Assembly (NCBI RefSeq): GCF_003970795.1
Contig: NZ_RWKW01000056.1
Span: 1 to 64,000, forward strand
DNA length: 64,000 nucleotides
Direction of reading: 5' to 3'
From: Aquibium carbonis
GTDB lineage: Bacteria > Pseudomonadota > Alphaproteobacteria > Rhizobiales > Rhizobiaceae
Positions within the stretch are counted from its first letter, which is position 1; every line of letters begins with the position of its first letter. Under the pieces are notes generated by a model that searched no databases, had not been told where the DNA came from, and saw only the letters and a list, made by a program, of their open reading frames with translations. The translations under genes were made by a program, and so were the position numbers. Shown here piece by piece: positions 16,330 through 31,300 of this stretch.

Positions 16330-19300
16330 TCACGGTATTGCGCGCAGGTTCAGCGCCGGAAAGGCGCCGACCGCCACGTAGGGACCGATCGGGGTGCCCG
16401 ACTGGGCCTGCTCGCCGCCCAGCGATTCATCGTCATCATCCTCGCTTTCGCCGCCCGATTCCGTGGCACCGGGACCGCCATCGATACCGTCGGCGCTCCC
16501 CTGCCGGTACATGGACCGAATGGTATCGCGAACCAGGCTTGCGCCGGGATAGGGAACGCCGTCGAGGACATCGATGATCTCTGCCGTCGCATCATACTTG
16601 ACGACGAAGGCGTTCGTGGTCGTGCGGAAATCGTCGAGCGTCAGGTTGAACGCAAAGCCCGGCTGGAAGAGCTGGACGTTCTGCCGGTATTGCGGCAGAG
16701 GCGTCCGGTTCTCCCAGAGCAGCGTCTGCAACGGCGTCTCGAGCAGAAGCGACCCGGGCACGAACGCGTTGAGGATCGAAACGAAGCGCGCCGTCGTCTG
16801 AAGTTCGGTTTCGGTGAAGAAGAGATCGCCGATCTCCAGCCCCGCCGGTGCATCCACGAAGACCTTCGCGGTGTTTCCGACCGCTCCCTTGTACCCCGTC
16901 AATGTGAGCTTCAGGCGCGGCGGACCCTCGGGAACCTGCTTGATGTTGACGATCAACGAACCGGCGCGAAGCACGGCCTCGGTGGCGACCTCCACATCGG
17001 GAAGGATGAGCGTTCCGGCAGCGCTGAGATCGAACGAGCCCGCGCGAAGCTGGTCGATCGTCAGGTTGCCATTGATGTCGAAAAACACTAGGCCGGTCGC
17101 CGAGATCAGGTTTCCGTGGAAGTCGTCGGATCCCCAGACATAGATGTCGCCGGGATCGGCGACGATCGTCGCGGCGGTGATGGCGGTCAGCGTCTCGAGA
17201 TAGATCGATCCGGCAGCCGCGATGTCTAGCGTGTTGGTGCGCAGACGAAGCGGGTTGGGCGTGTCGGTTATCAGGTTGGCGCTGCCGGCGATGTCGCCGG
17301 TGCCGTCCTGCCATTTGTCGTTGGCCTGCGTCTTGTCGCCAATGCCGAGCCCCGCGCGAAGAAAGACGCCAGCGCCGGTGGCCATGGCCGTGATGTCGAC
17401 CCGGTCTTCCAGCGTGCCTGCAAAGATGCGCCCCCCGGCAGTGATCGACACCGCGTCAGCCAGTCCGACGCCGCTCTCGATGCCGGTGACCACCGCATCG
17501 CCATCGACGTCGACGACGACCCGACCGAACTGGGCCATCATGGTGGCGCCGTTGATCATCTTCAGCGAGGCCCCCGACACCTCGATCATGTCGGCATAGG
17601 TTTCGATCGCGCCATTGCCGGAGACGACCATCCGCAGGCCGGATGACAGGCTGATGCGGCCGGGCGCCGTGACGTCGCCATCGATGACGCCTTCCAGCGC
17701 GGCCGTCAGGCTGATCGAGCCGGTGTCCGAGGTCGCCTGCCTGATCACGAAGGCATGGCCGGCGGAGCCGAAAAGATTGATCAGCCCACTCGCGCTGGCC
17801 GTGATGCCGCCGCCGAGACCATTGCCCACATTGAGCGCGGCGAGCGTTGTGCCGATCGTCCCGTCGGCTTCGAGAACCACATTCTGGCCGAGGATGTTGA
17901 TCAGGAGGTCGCCATTGGCGTTGAGGATCGACCCTTCGGAGGTGAGCTTGATGTCCTGCGGCGAGTAGACCGTATCGATCAGCGCATCGCCGGTGAAATC
18001 GATCGAGATACCGTTTTGCGCCCGTGCCGTCAGGGTCGATCCGGTTCTCAAAGCGAGTTGGAGTGTCGGGTAAGGGCTGTCGGTCAGCGGGTTGATGCCG
18101 GCGCCGATGCCGCCCTGCGCAGCCTCGAGGATCAGGTTGCCCGTGTTGACCGCGCTGTTCGAAGCATTGACGATCGTCCCGAGAACCTTGATCCGCGTTT
18201 CGCCGGGGACGGTGATGGTGCCAAGCACGCCATTGCCCCGCGATGCGAGATGCGCGGTGCCCCTGTCGAGCGTCGTCCCGTCCGGCGCCTCGTCGACGAC
18301 GATGTTGACGCCGTCCGGTGCGTTGAAGTTCAGGGGACGCTTCGTCAGGATGACGATCGTCATGTCGGATGCGGGGATCGTCTTGTCCAGGACCGCGTCG
18401 AAGGCGGCCTGCTCGGTCGTGGTCATCTCGTCGCGGTTCTTGCCCAGCGGGATCAGCACCGTCGAACCCTCGAACTGAACCGAAAGCTGCAGATCGGAGC
18501 GTTCCGCCGACGCCAGCGCGATGCGCTGCGCAAGCGTCAGGTTGCGCGGATCGATGGTTGCGGCGATCGAAACGCCGACATCCGGCGTGCCTGCACCCAC
18601 CGTTTCGCCGATCCCGAGACCGGCCTCGATCGTCACGCTGCGGCCGGAGACGTTCGGCGCCTTGACGACCGGATTGGTCGACGTGACCGTCTTGAGCGCG
18701 CCCGCCGACAGCGAGAACGCGAGTTGGCGCTCGGTCCAGGTCGCGCCGCGCGTCAACGCCGCCTGCTCGTCAATGCTCGCGACATAGTTGAAATCGCTGT
18801 CGAAACCATCGGTGAGGCCGCCGACCTGGGTGTTCAGATCCCGGTACAGCTGGGTCTGCGATGCTTCATACGCGGCGATCCTGGCGTTGACCGCATCAGC
18901 CACCGCGCCGTCGTCCAGCGCAGGGTTGTCGGCGCGGATGGCCGATTCATACTGCTGCACGAGAGCCGCATGGAGCGGCGACGAGGGATCGACGGTCACG
19001 ACATAGGATGGATCGAACACCGCGCCGCCATCGGGCTGTGCGCCGCGCAGCTGCCAGTACTGGCGATAGGCCTGTGTGCGTCCCCGCTCGAACCCTTCGA
19101 TGGTCGCGGCCTGCTTTTCGGCGTTGAGCGTGCCGTCGATGCCGCGGTCGGTATCCTCGGCGAGCAGGCCGAGCGACTCCCAATAGGCAAGCAGCTGGTC
19201 GTAGGTCCGCGAATCGACGGTCTCGACCGGGTTGTTGTCGAGGATGCGCCCCTCGGCGACGAGGTGGACGTCGCCGCCGATGGAGATGACCTGATCGACG

Positions 19301-22300
19301 AGCATGGTGCCGTCGGCATTGTCGCTCCAGGTGCTGGAAGCGATGCCGATGCTGCCGCCTGCGGTCGCGCTGAGACCGTAGGAGGGATTGATCTCCAGGC
19401 TCGGCGTCACGGCTGGATCCCCGAAGGCCCGGTCGAGCGTGAAGCCCGTGTTGACCTGAAGCTGGCCGCCATCGGCCGTCGAGCCGATGTTGAGACCGGC
19501 CAACAGGATCACGCGCTTTGCCTGGATCAGCGAATCCTCGTCTTCGCCTTCGATGGCTCCGAGCGCGGTCAGCGTGACCTTGCCCGCGCCGGCATCGACC
19601 GAACCGGCCGCCGTTACCTCTCCCACGACCAGCGTGCCCCGGGTTTCGATCGCAACGCTGCCGTTCGCCGCCGCCGCATTGAGCGCGCCGCCGCGCAGCA
19701 TGACGCCGATGGCCGGCGCATTGGACACGACCGGAAGGCCCGTCGGCAATGAATAGTTGAGTCCCCCGATCGAGCCGGACGCATCGAGATCGATGTTGCG
19801 CGCCTCGATGGTCGCGGCCGATCCGACGGTGGCCAGATTTCCGTCGACGTCGATGGCGACGCCTCCCGCGACATTCGTGATCTTCCCTGCAAGTACCACG
19901 TCGCTTGCAGACGTGACCGAGACGGCCCCCGTGTTCTGGCCGATGAAGTGAATGCCGATCGGATTGTCCGCCTTGAGCGAGTGGGTCGTGATCGTCGTAT
20001 ACTTCTGCGTCACGCTGTAGTCGGTCTTCACGCTCCAGACCGTGCACAGCGTCCAGCCGATACAGGTCTTCGTCGTATCGCCTTCGACGACCTGAATGTC
20101 CGTCTGATATGAATAGCTTGCCGAAACAAGCGGTTGGTCGGAAATCGTGCTGTTGGCTGCTGTGAGTTGCGGCAACGTCACGATCAGGCCGTTATTGGTG
20201 CTTGGTGCCGGGTTCGGCATGACGGTCGTCGCGGTCGACAGGTAGGTTCCGTCCGGCAGGCGCCGTACCGCCGTGATCGAGGGCCCTGAAACGAGGCTCA
20301 TGTCGCTGACGCGCGAGGCGACCGTGAGCGCGCTGATCGTGAAGAAGCTGTCGCGCGTATAGCTGTAGGTCAGACCGCTCGTGTAGTCCGTGCCGATCTG
20401 CCAGACGTAGCGGAGGTCGGCAGTCGGATTGTAGACCGAGTCGCGGTCGCCGCCGGTGGCCAGCGTGCTGCCCCCGACGTCGACGACGAAGTCGCCGTTC
20501 AGGTCCAGCGCTCCTAGTTCCGTGAGAACCTGGACGAAGCCGTTGGCTTCGCCAGGCGTATATTCACGCGTGTAGGTGGTACGCCGGATCTCGACGGTGG
20601 GCTTTCCGTCCGCATCGACCGAAACCGAGACCACGTCGGTGATCTCGATCTTGCCCTCGACGCCGCGCAGCGTGCCGGTGGTGTCGTCACCGGTGTGCAG
20701 CGCCTGGAGGATGACCGGGATATCGCTGGAATTGGTGATGTTGATGGTGCCGAAGCCGTCGAGCACGTTGAGCCGGCCGACCGGCTCCCCGTCGCCGACA
20801 TAGGCGGTGTTGATGATCTGGCCGTAGAGCTGGATGTATCCGCCGTTTACCCTGGTGCCGTCCACCACATACTGGCCGACCGCCGCATCATAGGTGGCGC
20901 CGATGGCGCCGACGTCCGAGCCGGTGACGAGCGCATAGCGATAGGCCGGGTTGGAGCCGTTGAGGAACGCCTGCAGCGTGTCCATCGTGAACTCGAGCCG
21001 GCCTTCGACGCCGCCGGAGATGTAGTCGCGGATGTTGATGGACTGCAGTTGCCCGCCGATCACGACGTTGTAGACCGGCGTACCGGAGGTGTTTGCCAGA
21101 TACTCGTTGATCGCCGCCTGCAAGCCGGCGGCTTCGCTGGCAAGAAGGCCCTTCGGTCCCATGTTCAGGATGACGCCGCCGCCGAGATCGATGATCGGCG
21201 ACGTGGCCGCGCCGCCCACGTTGGCGATCGAACTGAGATAGGCCTGGACCGCGTCGTTCACTTGCGTCTGCGTCTTGCCGATCTGTGCGGCGGTGTTCGT
21301 CGTCAGCAGCGGATTGGCGCCGATGTCCAGCGTCCATTCGGCGATGCCGCTCTGGATGGTCGAGTTGATGTTGAGGTAGCGCGCGGCGATCGAGATCGAG
21401 CCGTTGACGATGATGCCGCGTCCAGCCTCGGCGACATTCGTGAAGGAATTGAAGCTCGCCGGATCTCCGCCGACATGGCTGAAGCCGTTCACGTAGGAGG
21501 AGACGAAGTCGCCGTTCTTCGCCACGATGGTGAGCGACCCGGCCTCGATCTCGCCCTGGATGTAGATGTTGCCGGCCGCACTCGTGATGTTGACCGCGCC
21601 GGACGGGTTCATGATCTTCGAGCCGGCGGTCAGGACGAGGTCGGGCGCCACCTGCGGGGTGGAGACCGGCGGCTGCTGGTAGAACAGCGAGTCCGGATTG
21701 TAGTTCGATGCGATCGTGACCTGAGACCGTGTGCTCGACAACCTGTCGACAACGCGAAGGCCGACCCCGGCGGTCCCGTTCGGATTGAGCGAATTGATCC
21801 CCGCCTCGTCGTGAACGAGCACGCCATTGAAGCGAACGTTGCCGGCGTCATAGGTCGGGATGATCAGGCTGCCGAGCTTGAGAGAATTGGCCGTGTTGTT
21901 GGTGATCGTAATGCGGGCGTCGCCAGGCGCCTGCAACGAGCCCGAGCCGACCAGCCGGTCCGCGTAGACCGAGACGTTGGCGATGCGCGCCATCGTGTCT
22001 TCCACGATGATGCTGCGCGCCATCGGCGCCGACGTCGGCGCGCTCAGGAGGGCGGTGTAGCTGGCCACGTTCTCCGTCAGTCCATCGATCAGGCCGACAT
22101 ACTGGCTGAGAGAATTTATGCCGCCCACCGTGCCCGACTCGGCCGGCGTGGCGCGCAGGACCGTGATCTGGGCTCCCAACCGGTCGCCATAGTCTTCGAA
22201 AGCCGTTGCCAGCGCGGAAACGTTCGGGGCGAGACCGGTCTCTCCGCCCGCGCCCTTGATGGCGTTCACGTTGGTGGACAGGGCCGCCAACTCGCTGAAT

Positions 22301-25300
22301 TGCGGCAGCGTGGTCAAGGTGGTGTTTGCCCAGGTCACGAAGCTTTCGACCGCGGTCGAGATCGCGGCCGCGTTCGTCGATGCCTGAGCCGACCTCGTCT
22401 CGATGACGGTGTTGTTGCTGGCGATAACGCCAAGCGCCGTGTCGATGGCAACGATCGCATTGTCGATGGCAAGCTGGGCGGTCAGTTCGGCGGTTACGTC
22501 GCCGCTGATCCGGGCCGCTTCCAGGGCCGCCTGCTGGGTCAGCACGATGGCGAGGTTGGTGTCGATAGCCGTCTGCTGCGTTTCGTTGCTGTCGATTCGC
22601 GCCTGGATCTCGGTTGCATGCCCATTTCCGGTGGCGATCAGATTGTTGATCGTGGTGGTGCGGTTCGTCACCTCCGCCGAAGCACCCGATGGCGCGGGGT
22701 GGTCGTCGTTGGCGCTGGCGAGAACGGTCGCGATCGTGGACGCGACGGTCATCGAATTCGACTGTATGCCCGAGTAGGCACTAGTCACGTTTTCGGCCAG
22801 GCTGCCGCCCTCCTCGGTGACGAGGATCGTCGAAGCCGCCATCGTCTGGTTGACCGTGGTGAGCTTTCCCTTCTCGGCATCGATCTGGAACTGGATGACG
22901 ACCGGGTTCGGCGCCACATACTGGTTGGGGACGAAGTCGCCATTGCTGTTGAACGAGCCGAGACCCAGGGCCGCGAGCTTGGTCTGCAGGAACCGGATCT
23001 CGCTCTGGTAGGCGCCCTTGGCGACGAGATCGTTCCCGTACTCGAGCAGCAACAGCTCGAGCTGTGCCAGACGCTCGAGGATCGTCGTGCCGATCTCCTC
23101 GGGCTCCGACACCTGGTAGCCGATCTGCCCATCGACCGGAGCCGCCATGCACGCCGAGATCTGGATGTCGCAGTCGTCGGCCGTATAGTCGAGCGTCAGC
23201 GAGCGATGGCGCTGGAGGCCGGCGAGCACCAGACCGTTGATGGTCGCCGTGCCCGAACCGAGCACCGTTGCCGAGCCGCCGTGGATCTCGAACGTGACGT
23301 CACCGCCGCCGAAGAGGTTCGAGACGGCGCTCGCCACCTCGCTCAGAGCCTCGAGATAGATGTTCTTGCCGATGCCGACGGCACTGGTCGAGATGTTGCC
23401 GCGGACGGCCTTGAGGGTGATGTCGCCGGCCGAGCGAATTCCGCGCGGATCGTCGGCTTCCCCTGTCGTCAGGAAGGAGTTCGCCGTCACCAGGATCCGG
23501 GCATCAGGGCTGGAGTCGATCGGTATCGCGGTGTTGTTGAACAGGTCCACGGTGGTGCGGAAGCGCAGGTTCGCCGTGCGGCCCTCCAGTCCGCCGCCAG
23601 CCCCGACCGAAATCGTGCCATTGGTGGGCAGCGAGCCATCGGTGGGCAGCGTCCCGCTGCTGGCCTGCAGCAGGACGTTGTCGCCGATGACGGCGTTGTT
23701 GGTGGACGTGTAGATCGCGTAGGCCTTGCCCGAGGGCGCACCGGCGACGCCGGAGGTGGTGGAAACGGAGCGTGCCTCGATGTCGGCCTGTCCCCACGCC
23801 GCGATGTCGATGTCGCCGAGGTCCACGACCACGTCGCTGTCATCGCCGATCGAAACCGTCGCGTTGACGACCGCGTTGATGGCGATTTCGGTGGACGCGA
23901 TTGCGACGGCGCCACCTGAATCGAGCTTGGCCTTCTGGTGGGCGATGACCTCGTTGTAGGCCTCCATCGACAGAAGCGACATGCCGGTGCCCTGCGCCAG
24001 CAGGTGGATGTCGGCATTCGCGCCGATCGTTGCGCCCGTGGTGTGCGCGATCTGGACGGCGATCGAACCGGCCGGCGCATCGACCAGCCCGCCCGAACCG
24101 GAATTGACGTTCCAGCCGCCATTGTCGGAGTTGAAGTTCGACGACGGGGTCGAGCCGGGATAGAGACCGAAGGCCGCCTCGCCGACGAAGAAGCTGTGCG
24201 TCTGGTTGCGTGCGGTGATCGCCAGGTTTGCCGCCCGCACGACGGCGTTGTCGCCCAGATGTGCATCGACCGTGCTGATGACGGTGTGATTGAGGCGAGC
24301 GCCGCTGGCACCGGCCAGCGACGCCTGGGTGCTGTCGACCGTGCCGCCGAACAGCGACGTATGCGTCGCGTTGATGTCGATCAGGCCGTGGACGGCGGAC
24401 ATCGTGTAGCTGTCTGATGGACTGGTGGTGTCCGCGGCCGCCCGCGTGGTGCTCGTCGACCATGTCGAGGCTTCCGAGGCCGTGCCCGCGACCACGCCGC
24501 CGGTCCCCGCGAGCGCCCCGGCGAAGTTGCTGTCGAAGCCTGTCGCGTGCAGTTCCACGGACCCCGCCTCCAGGCCGTCGAGATTGACGAAGCGCGCCAG
24601 CGTCGTCGTCGTCGACCGCGCCCGCGCGGTGTTGGAGCCGATGGCGACCAGGCCGCCGGTCTTGCCTGTCGCATAGGCATACTGATCGGTGTTGCCGATC
24701 GCTTCCACCTTGAGCAACCCGGTCGCCTTGAGCGCGCTCGTCTGCACCAGGGCGATGGAGGCGCCGGTGGTCGTGGCATTGGCTTCGGTTGCCGTGACAC
24801 CCACCAGCGCACCGGACGAGCCGGACGCCTGCGCCTTGGCCGCGGGGCCGCCCGACATGGGTGACAGGTTCGCGGTGACGGCGATGCTGCCGCCGTCGAG
24901 CGTCGATCCGGAAACCGAGGCGGTATTGGTGGCCGCGGCCTTGGCGGTGGCGATCGAAGCGCCCGCCGCGACCACGCCGCCGAGCGCGAAGCCTTTCGCC
25001 TCCGCGTCCGCCTTGAGCTGGACCTCGCTCCCAAGCGTGATCGCGCCACTGGTGTAGATGTTCGAGTTCTCGATCGTGCCCGAAACCGTCGTCGAGACGC
25101 TGGACTCCGCCACCGACCCCTGGAGGGCAATGCCGATGCCGCCGGCCGCGGCGAGCGCATAGGTCAGCGCCTGCTCGGTGGCGTCGGCGACGACCTCCAC
25201 GCTGCCGGACCGGCTGGCCAGGCTGCCGATCTCGGCGTCCTCGATGGAGGCTTCCACCTCGCCCGAAATCTCCGCCGTGACGACGGACACGCCCGCTGCG

Positions 25301-28300
25301 GCGGCCCCGGCCACCGCCGCGCCGTAGCCGCTGGCGTCGAGGGTCCGAACGCTGGTGGCGTTGACCGCGACGCCACCCGAGACCACGAGATTGCTGCCCG
25401 TGACGGACGCATATGTCCGCGACCGGTCGCGCAGGATGGCGACGTCGGCCGACAGCGCGGCGGCATAGCCGATCGAACCGGCGATGCTAAGCCCGTTCAC
25501 CGTGTGGTCGGTCATTGCCATGATCGCCAGCGATCCGGCCGTGATCGTCGACGTGCCCGAAAGCTGCGCGGTGTTGGTCGTGTCGACGGTGACGACGCCG
25601 ATTCCCGCGCCGACGCCGACGATGCCGCCGGCGATAGCGCCCGTGTTGAAACGCGTATTCAACTGGTCGAAGCTCGATGCCCCGACCTTGCCGCCAGCGT
25701 TGATGGTCGCGCTTCCGATGTTCGCAGACGTTCCGCCCGGAACGCTGAGCTCGGTCGCCGCGGTGAAGTCGAGCGCGCCGCGACGGTCTTGCGCCTCCTG
25801 GCTGATCGAGCGGATTCGCTCGTCGCTCGATTCGGAGAGCACTTCGTTGGTCGATCCGTCCCGCCCCTGGGAATCGGCCATCTCCGTGATCTTGGTCAGG
25901 CTGCCGCTGCCGTCCTCGGTGGCGTTTCCGATCTCCTGCGACCCTTCGCCGTCGGGAGAAACGCCGTCACCGAAGCTGTAGATTGAGATGCCCGCGGCGA
26001 CGCCGACGATGCCGCCCGCGGCGCTGACCGTGGTCGAGTTCGTCGCTTTGTTCGACAGGCCGCTGACCGACACGTTCCGATGAGCATTGACCAAGGCGCC
26101 ATCGCCGATGGTCCCGGCCGAGGAATTCCTGAAGACGGCGACGTCCACCGCGCCCGCCACGCCGACGAGGCCGAGGCCGATTGCACCGTCGATCACCAGG
26201 GTCGAGGTGCTGTCACGCGCGGTGACGACGACATCCTGATCGGGCGCCGCACCCGTGTTGTCCTCGTTGATCCTGGCATTGTTGCCGATCGTGGCCGTCG
26301 CCAGCACGTCGATGAGTTCGAGTGTCACCGCGCCGGCCGCGCCGACGAACAGGCCGCCGCCCCCGGCAACCGCCAGCGTGAAGACCGACTGGTTGGAGTT
26401 GGCGAGCACGTTCAGGCCGCTCGCCTGGCGCGTGGCCATGAAATCATCGCCGCTATAGACGCTGCGCGCCGCCCCGCCGAGCGCCGTGACGCTGGCGCCG
26501 CTGGCGATCAGGGCCGAGACCGTCTTGTCCATCTGCACGACGCCGATCGAGGCGCCGATGCCGACCGCGCCAGAAACGCCGATCGAACCCGCGAGCATGG
26601 AAATCCGCGTCTGGTCGTCGGCGATCACGTCGACATTGCCACCGGCATGGGCAACGCCATCGAGGGTGGCTGTCGTATGGGTGTCGATGACGATGGTCGT
26701 CACGCCGCCTGCCACGCCCGCATAGCCGCCGAAGGCGCCCGCCGCCGCGGACGCCATCATGTCTTCGCGCGCCCGGGCGGCAACCACGATGTCGCCCGCC
26801 GCGGACGTCAAGGTTTCGTCCCCGATGGACGCATTGGTGGTCAGGTTGATGATGGCGATTGCTGCGCCACCGCCGACACCGGCCGCGCCGCCGCCTGCCG
26901 CCGAGCCCGCGAGACCGAAATAGTAGAAGTCGCTCGCGGCGGCCACCGTGACCGACTGCGCCGCATTCGCGGTCCCGGCACCCTGGTTGATCCGCGCATT
27001 GATGCCGATCGTCGCCTGCGTGTCCGTCGTGACGATCGGAACGTCGGCGGAAAGCGCGACGCCCGCGGCGCCGCCGACCGCCCCGCTGACGGCCAGCGAG
27101 CGGATTTCGGTTGCCGTCGCAGCATTGACGATCACGCCATGCGCGCTTCCGGTGACCCCGGTCGAGACGCGCTTCTGGGTCAGCAGGGACAATCCCGCCG
27201 TGAAGGCATCCTCGGCGGTCATCGGCGCGGACGCAGAACCGGTCGCTGCGTCGAGTTCGTAGGCCTCCAGATCAGGCCCTTCGAAGTCGTCGTCGGATCC
27301 GTAGTTGACGAAGTTGCCCTGGTATCCGGCGAGATAGGCATGTGCCGCGCCCTGTCCGAGCGCCGTCACGTTCGCGCCGCCGTCGATAGTGGCATGGGTC
27401 GTCGTATCGACGAGGTTGACACTGACGGATGCGCCGACGCCCGCGGATCCCCCGATGCCGGCGCCGCCGCTGATCGTATCCAGCGACGTGCCGTTGACGG
27501 AAACGACCGCGACGTTGCCGAGCGAATGGACCGTCGCATTCGAAGCGATCAGCGCCGTCGTCGTGTCGGAAACCGAAAAGACGCCAACCGCGCCAGCCAC
27601 GCCGGCTGCGCCACCGACGCCGACGCCGACGCCGACAGTCGTGGCGCTGACCAGGTCGCTGGCGGAAAGCGATACGTCCGTTGCGGTGACGTTGGCACCG
27701 ATCCCGATCCTGGCCGTGATGGCCTTGTCGAGCACGCCCACGGCCGCCGCCGCGCCGACCCCGGCACTGCCGCCGCCGCCGAAGGCGCCGGACACGGTCG
27801 CAAGGTCACTCTCGTCGGATGCGGTGATGGACAGGGCTCCGACCGGAGAGCCCATCCCGCCGATCCGAGCGTGATCTCCGACGAAAGCCTCGGTCACGGT
27901 TCCGAGAACGTAGACCGCTCCGCCCGCGCCGACGCCCGCGGTACCGGCCGCGCCACCCGCTGCGGCGATGGTGGTGGCGGTCTGGGTCGCGGTGGCGCTG
28001 AGGCCGACCGCGCCACCGGCCATGACCACGACGCCACTGGACGAATCCTCCCCGTCGCCAAGCGCGGCGCGCGTGACGTTGTCGACCACGACGACGGCTC
28101 CGGCCGCGCCGATGCCGGCCGTGCCGCCGGCGGCCGCGCCGCCGGCCAACGCGAAGCTGGTGAAGTCGTTGGTTGCCTCGATCGAGACGGCTCCCGAGGA
28201 ATGGATTTCCGCGTCGGCCTCGACCAATGCCTCGACGACATTCTCGGACGTGATGACGACGGCAACGCCGGCAATGCCCGCCGTGCTCGCGCCCGCGGCG

Positions 28301-31300
28301 GAGACACCATAGGCCTCGAAATCCTGCGAAGCGGTGGCGCGCGCCAGGAACGAGGCCGAATCCGCGATCACCGTCCCGCCCGCCAGCAAGGCCTGCGTCT
28401 GGCCGCTGGCGACGATGACGGTGGCCGAAACGCCGACGCCCACGCTGCTGCCGACCGCGATGCCGCCCGTCAGGGCGCGCGCGGTGAAGGCGCTGTCGGC
28501 CGAAAGCGTTACCGCCCCGGACGCCGTGATGTCGGTCGGCGCCGTGCTGTTGGCGCTTTCGCCGATCGTCGCCTTGACGTCGTCGCTGAACACCATGACG
28601 GCGAAGGAACCTTGCACCGCCACGCCGCTCGGCGCCGCCGCGCCTCCCATGGCTTCTGCATAGTAGTTGCTGGCGCCCAGCAAGGCGCTTTCCGTCAACT
28701 GGTCCTTCAGCCCGTTGAGCCCGTCCTCGTCCACCGAGGTCGGCATCTGGAACACGAACGTGCCGTCGACCTCACGGTTGATGGAGGTGACCGACACGTC
28801 CGTCGCGGTGATGGAGTTGCCCGCGCCGACCGACGCGATCTGCGAACGATCCGAATAGACGGTGGCGATCGACGCGCCGATCGCCGCGCTGCCCGACGTG
28901 TACGACGCGGCCATGGCCTTGGCGGCCAGGCGGCTCTGGTTGTCCGTGGAAACGGTGACCGCGCCCGAACTGTCGACCTCGACGTCGTCGCCGATGGAGG
29001 CGTCGGACTTCGAGAGCGAGATACCGACGGCGATCGCGCCGGCAACGCTGACCTTCGACGAGGACGCTCCCGCGATCGCGCGCGCCGTGAGCCGGTCCAT
29101 GAAGTCGGCGCCGACGTTCTCGCGTGTCGTGGTCGACACTGTCACGCTGCCGGACTGGGTGATGACCACGCCATCGCCGATGGTGGCCGAGGTCGAACCG
29201 GTGATGATGCCGAGAGCGACGCCGATGCCCACGCCGACCTGCGCATTGCCCGTGCCGCCGAAGCTGCCCGCCTGGCCGCTGCCCAGCGTGGCCATGTCGA
29301 TGGTGCTCGACCCCGTGACGGAAACCGCGCCCGTCGCATTGATCGTCAGGCCTCCCGCGATCGTCGCCGAGACGACGTCCTGCGCCGCGGCGACCCCGAC
29401 GGCTGCCGCGACCTGGACCTTCTTGCCGGAGCCGCCGCTGCCGCCCGATCCACTGCCCGAGCCCGTTCCGCTGCTCTCCGCATCCGCCTCGTTGGTGCCT
29501 TGCTGATACGATTCGGTCGTCGACAGCGTGTTGGTGCTGGTCGCTGGCTTTGCCGGCGGCTTGTCGGAATCGTCCGCGTCCGACTTGCCGCCGCCAGCGG
29601 TCGCCGTGGCTTCGGCGACATAGGTCCGCTCGGAGACGGCCGCGATCTCGACCGATCCGGCCGACACGTTCCGGGCCAGCGTCGCAGAAGTGACGGACGT
29701 GTTCTTGAGCGCGCCGTCCTGGTCTCCGCCGCCGATGATGACGGCTGCCGCGGCGCCCACGCCGACGTTCCCGGCCTTCACCGCGCCGTCGGCGCTCGCC
29801 GCCTGCGCGCCGGTGCTCGTGGCTGTCACGGTGACGGCGCCGGTGGCCATGTCCAGTCCGGTGCCCGACCCGATTCGCGCGGTCGTCGTCGTATCCAGCA
29901 TGGCCAGAGCCACGACGGCGTCGATGGCGATGCCTCCGGACGAACCAGCCGCTGCATTGGTGATGGTCGCGAGACCCGTCGTGGCGGAAACAGCCAGCCC
30001 CTCGCCATCCTCGAAGGACGCGCCGTCGGCCAGTTCGGCGAGCGTCGTCGCGGTGATCAGGTTCAGCGCGACGGAGGCGCCAATGCCAACCTTGCCGCCG
30101 CTGGTGCCATCGCCCGATGGAAGCGCCTCGGCGGTCGCCGAGACGTCCTGCTCGGCCTTGATCTCGGAAGCGCCGGAACCGGCATTGACGACCGCGGTGC
30201 CATCGATGCGGGCGGAGGCGCTGGCGTCGATCAGGTTGAGCGCGAGCGCGCCGGCGATGCCGACCTTCGAGCCGCCGGCCCCCGAGGATGCCTTGACGAC
30301 ATAGACATCGGCCACGACACCCGAGGCATCGCTGGCCTGGACCGCCGAGACCGACACGCCGTTGGCCGAATGCGTTCCCGTCCCCAGCAGGGCGGCGTTG
30401 GTCTTGTTGACGGCATTGACCGCGACGGCGACGCCGATGCCGACCTGCGAATCGGCGGCCGATCCATCGGCCGACAGGTCGCCGGAGACCGAAGCCGCGC
30501 TGGCGATCGTCAGGTTGCCCGAGGCGGTGATGTTAACGCCGGAAATCCCGGCCGTGACTGTGGCGTTGGTGACGTTGACGGCCACGGCCGCGGCAACCGA
30601 GACCTTGCCTTCCTCGGACTTGGCCGAGCGGCCGTCCTTGTCGTTGACGCCGCTGGTGGTGGAATCCTGCTGGGCGGAATTGCCGACGCCTCCGGTCTTC
30701 TGGCGACCGCCGCCGAACTCCAGCTGCTGGTCGACATTGTCGTCGACGGTCGAGCCGTCCTCGGCCTCGCCCTCGTCGTCGGCCGCGGCTGCGCCGCTCG
30801 CACTGGCCTTGGCCACCAGCGTTCCGGTCGAGATACCGCTTGCCGACAGAGATACGTCGCCACCGGCATCGATGCTGCGGAGCGTCGTCACCGACACCAC
30901 ATCGTCGACGAGCGCCAGCGCGAGGGATGCGCCGATGGCGGCTGTACCGCCGGCGGCGGCCGCGGTGGCGGACGTCGAGACGGTCGATTCCTGGGAGGCA
31001 GCGAGCGACACGCCGCCGCTGGTGACGAACACCGAACCGGTCCCGATCATCGCCATGGTCGTGTTGCTGACCATCGACAGGCCGAGCACCGGCGTTACCG
31101 CGACGCCGCCGGCCGAGCCGGATTCGGCCTCGGTCGTCACCGAATGGCCACCGCTGGCCGAAAGCTCCGCCGATCCCGTCCCGTCAAGGACCGCGCCGCT
31201 CTCGATGATGGCCATCGACCGGTTGGCGACGATGTTGATCGCGACGGAGGCGCCGATACCGACCTTGCCACCCGTGGCTCCATCCCCAACCGGGAGGGCC

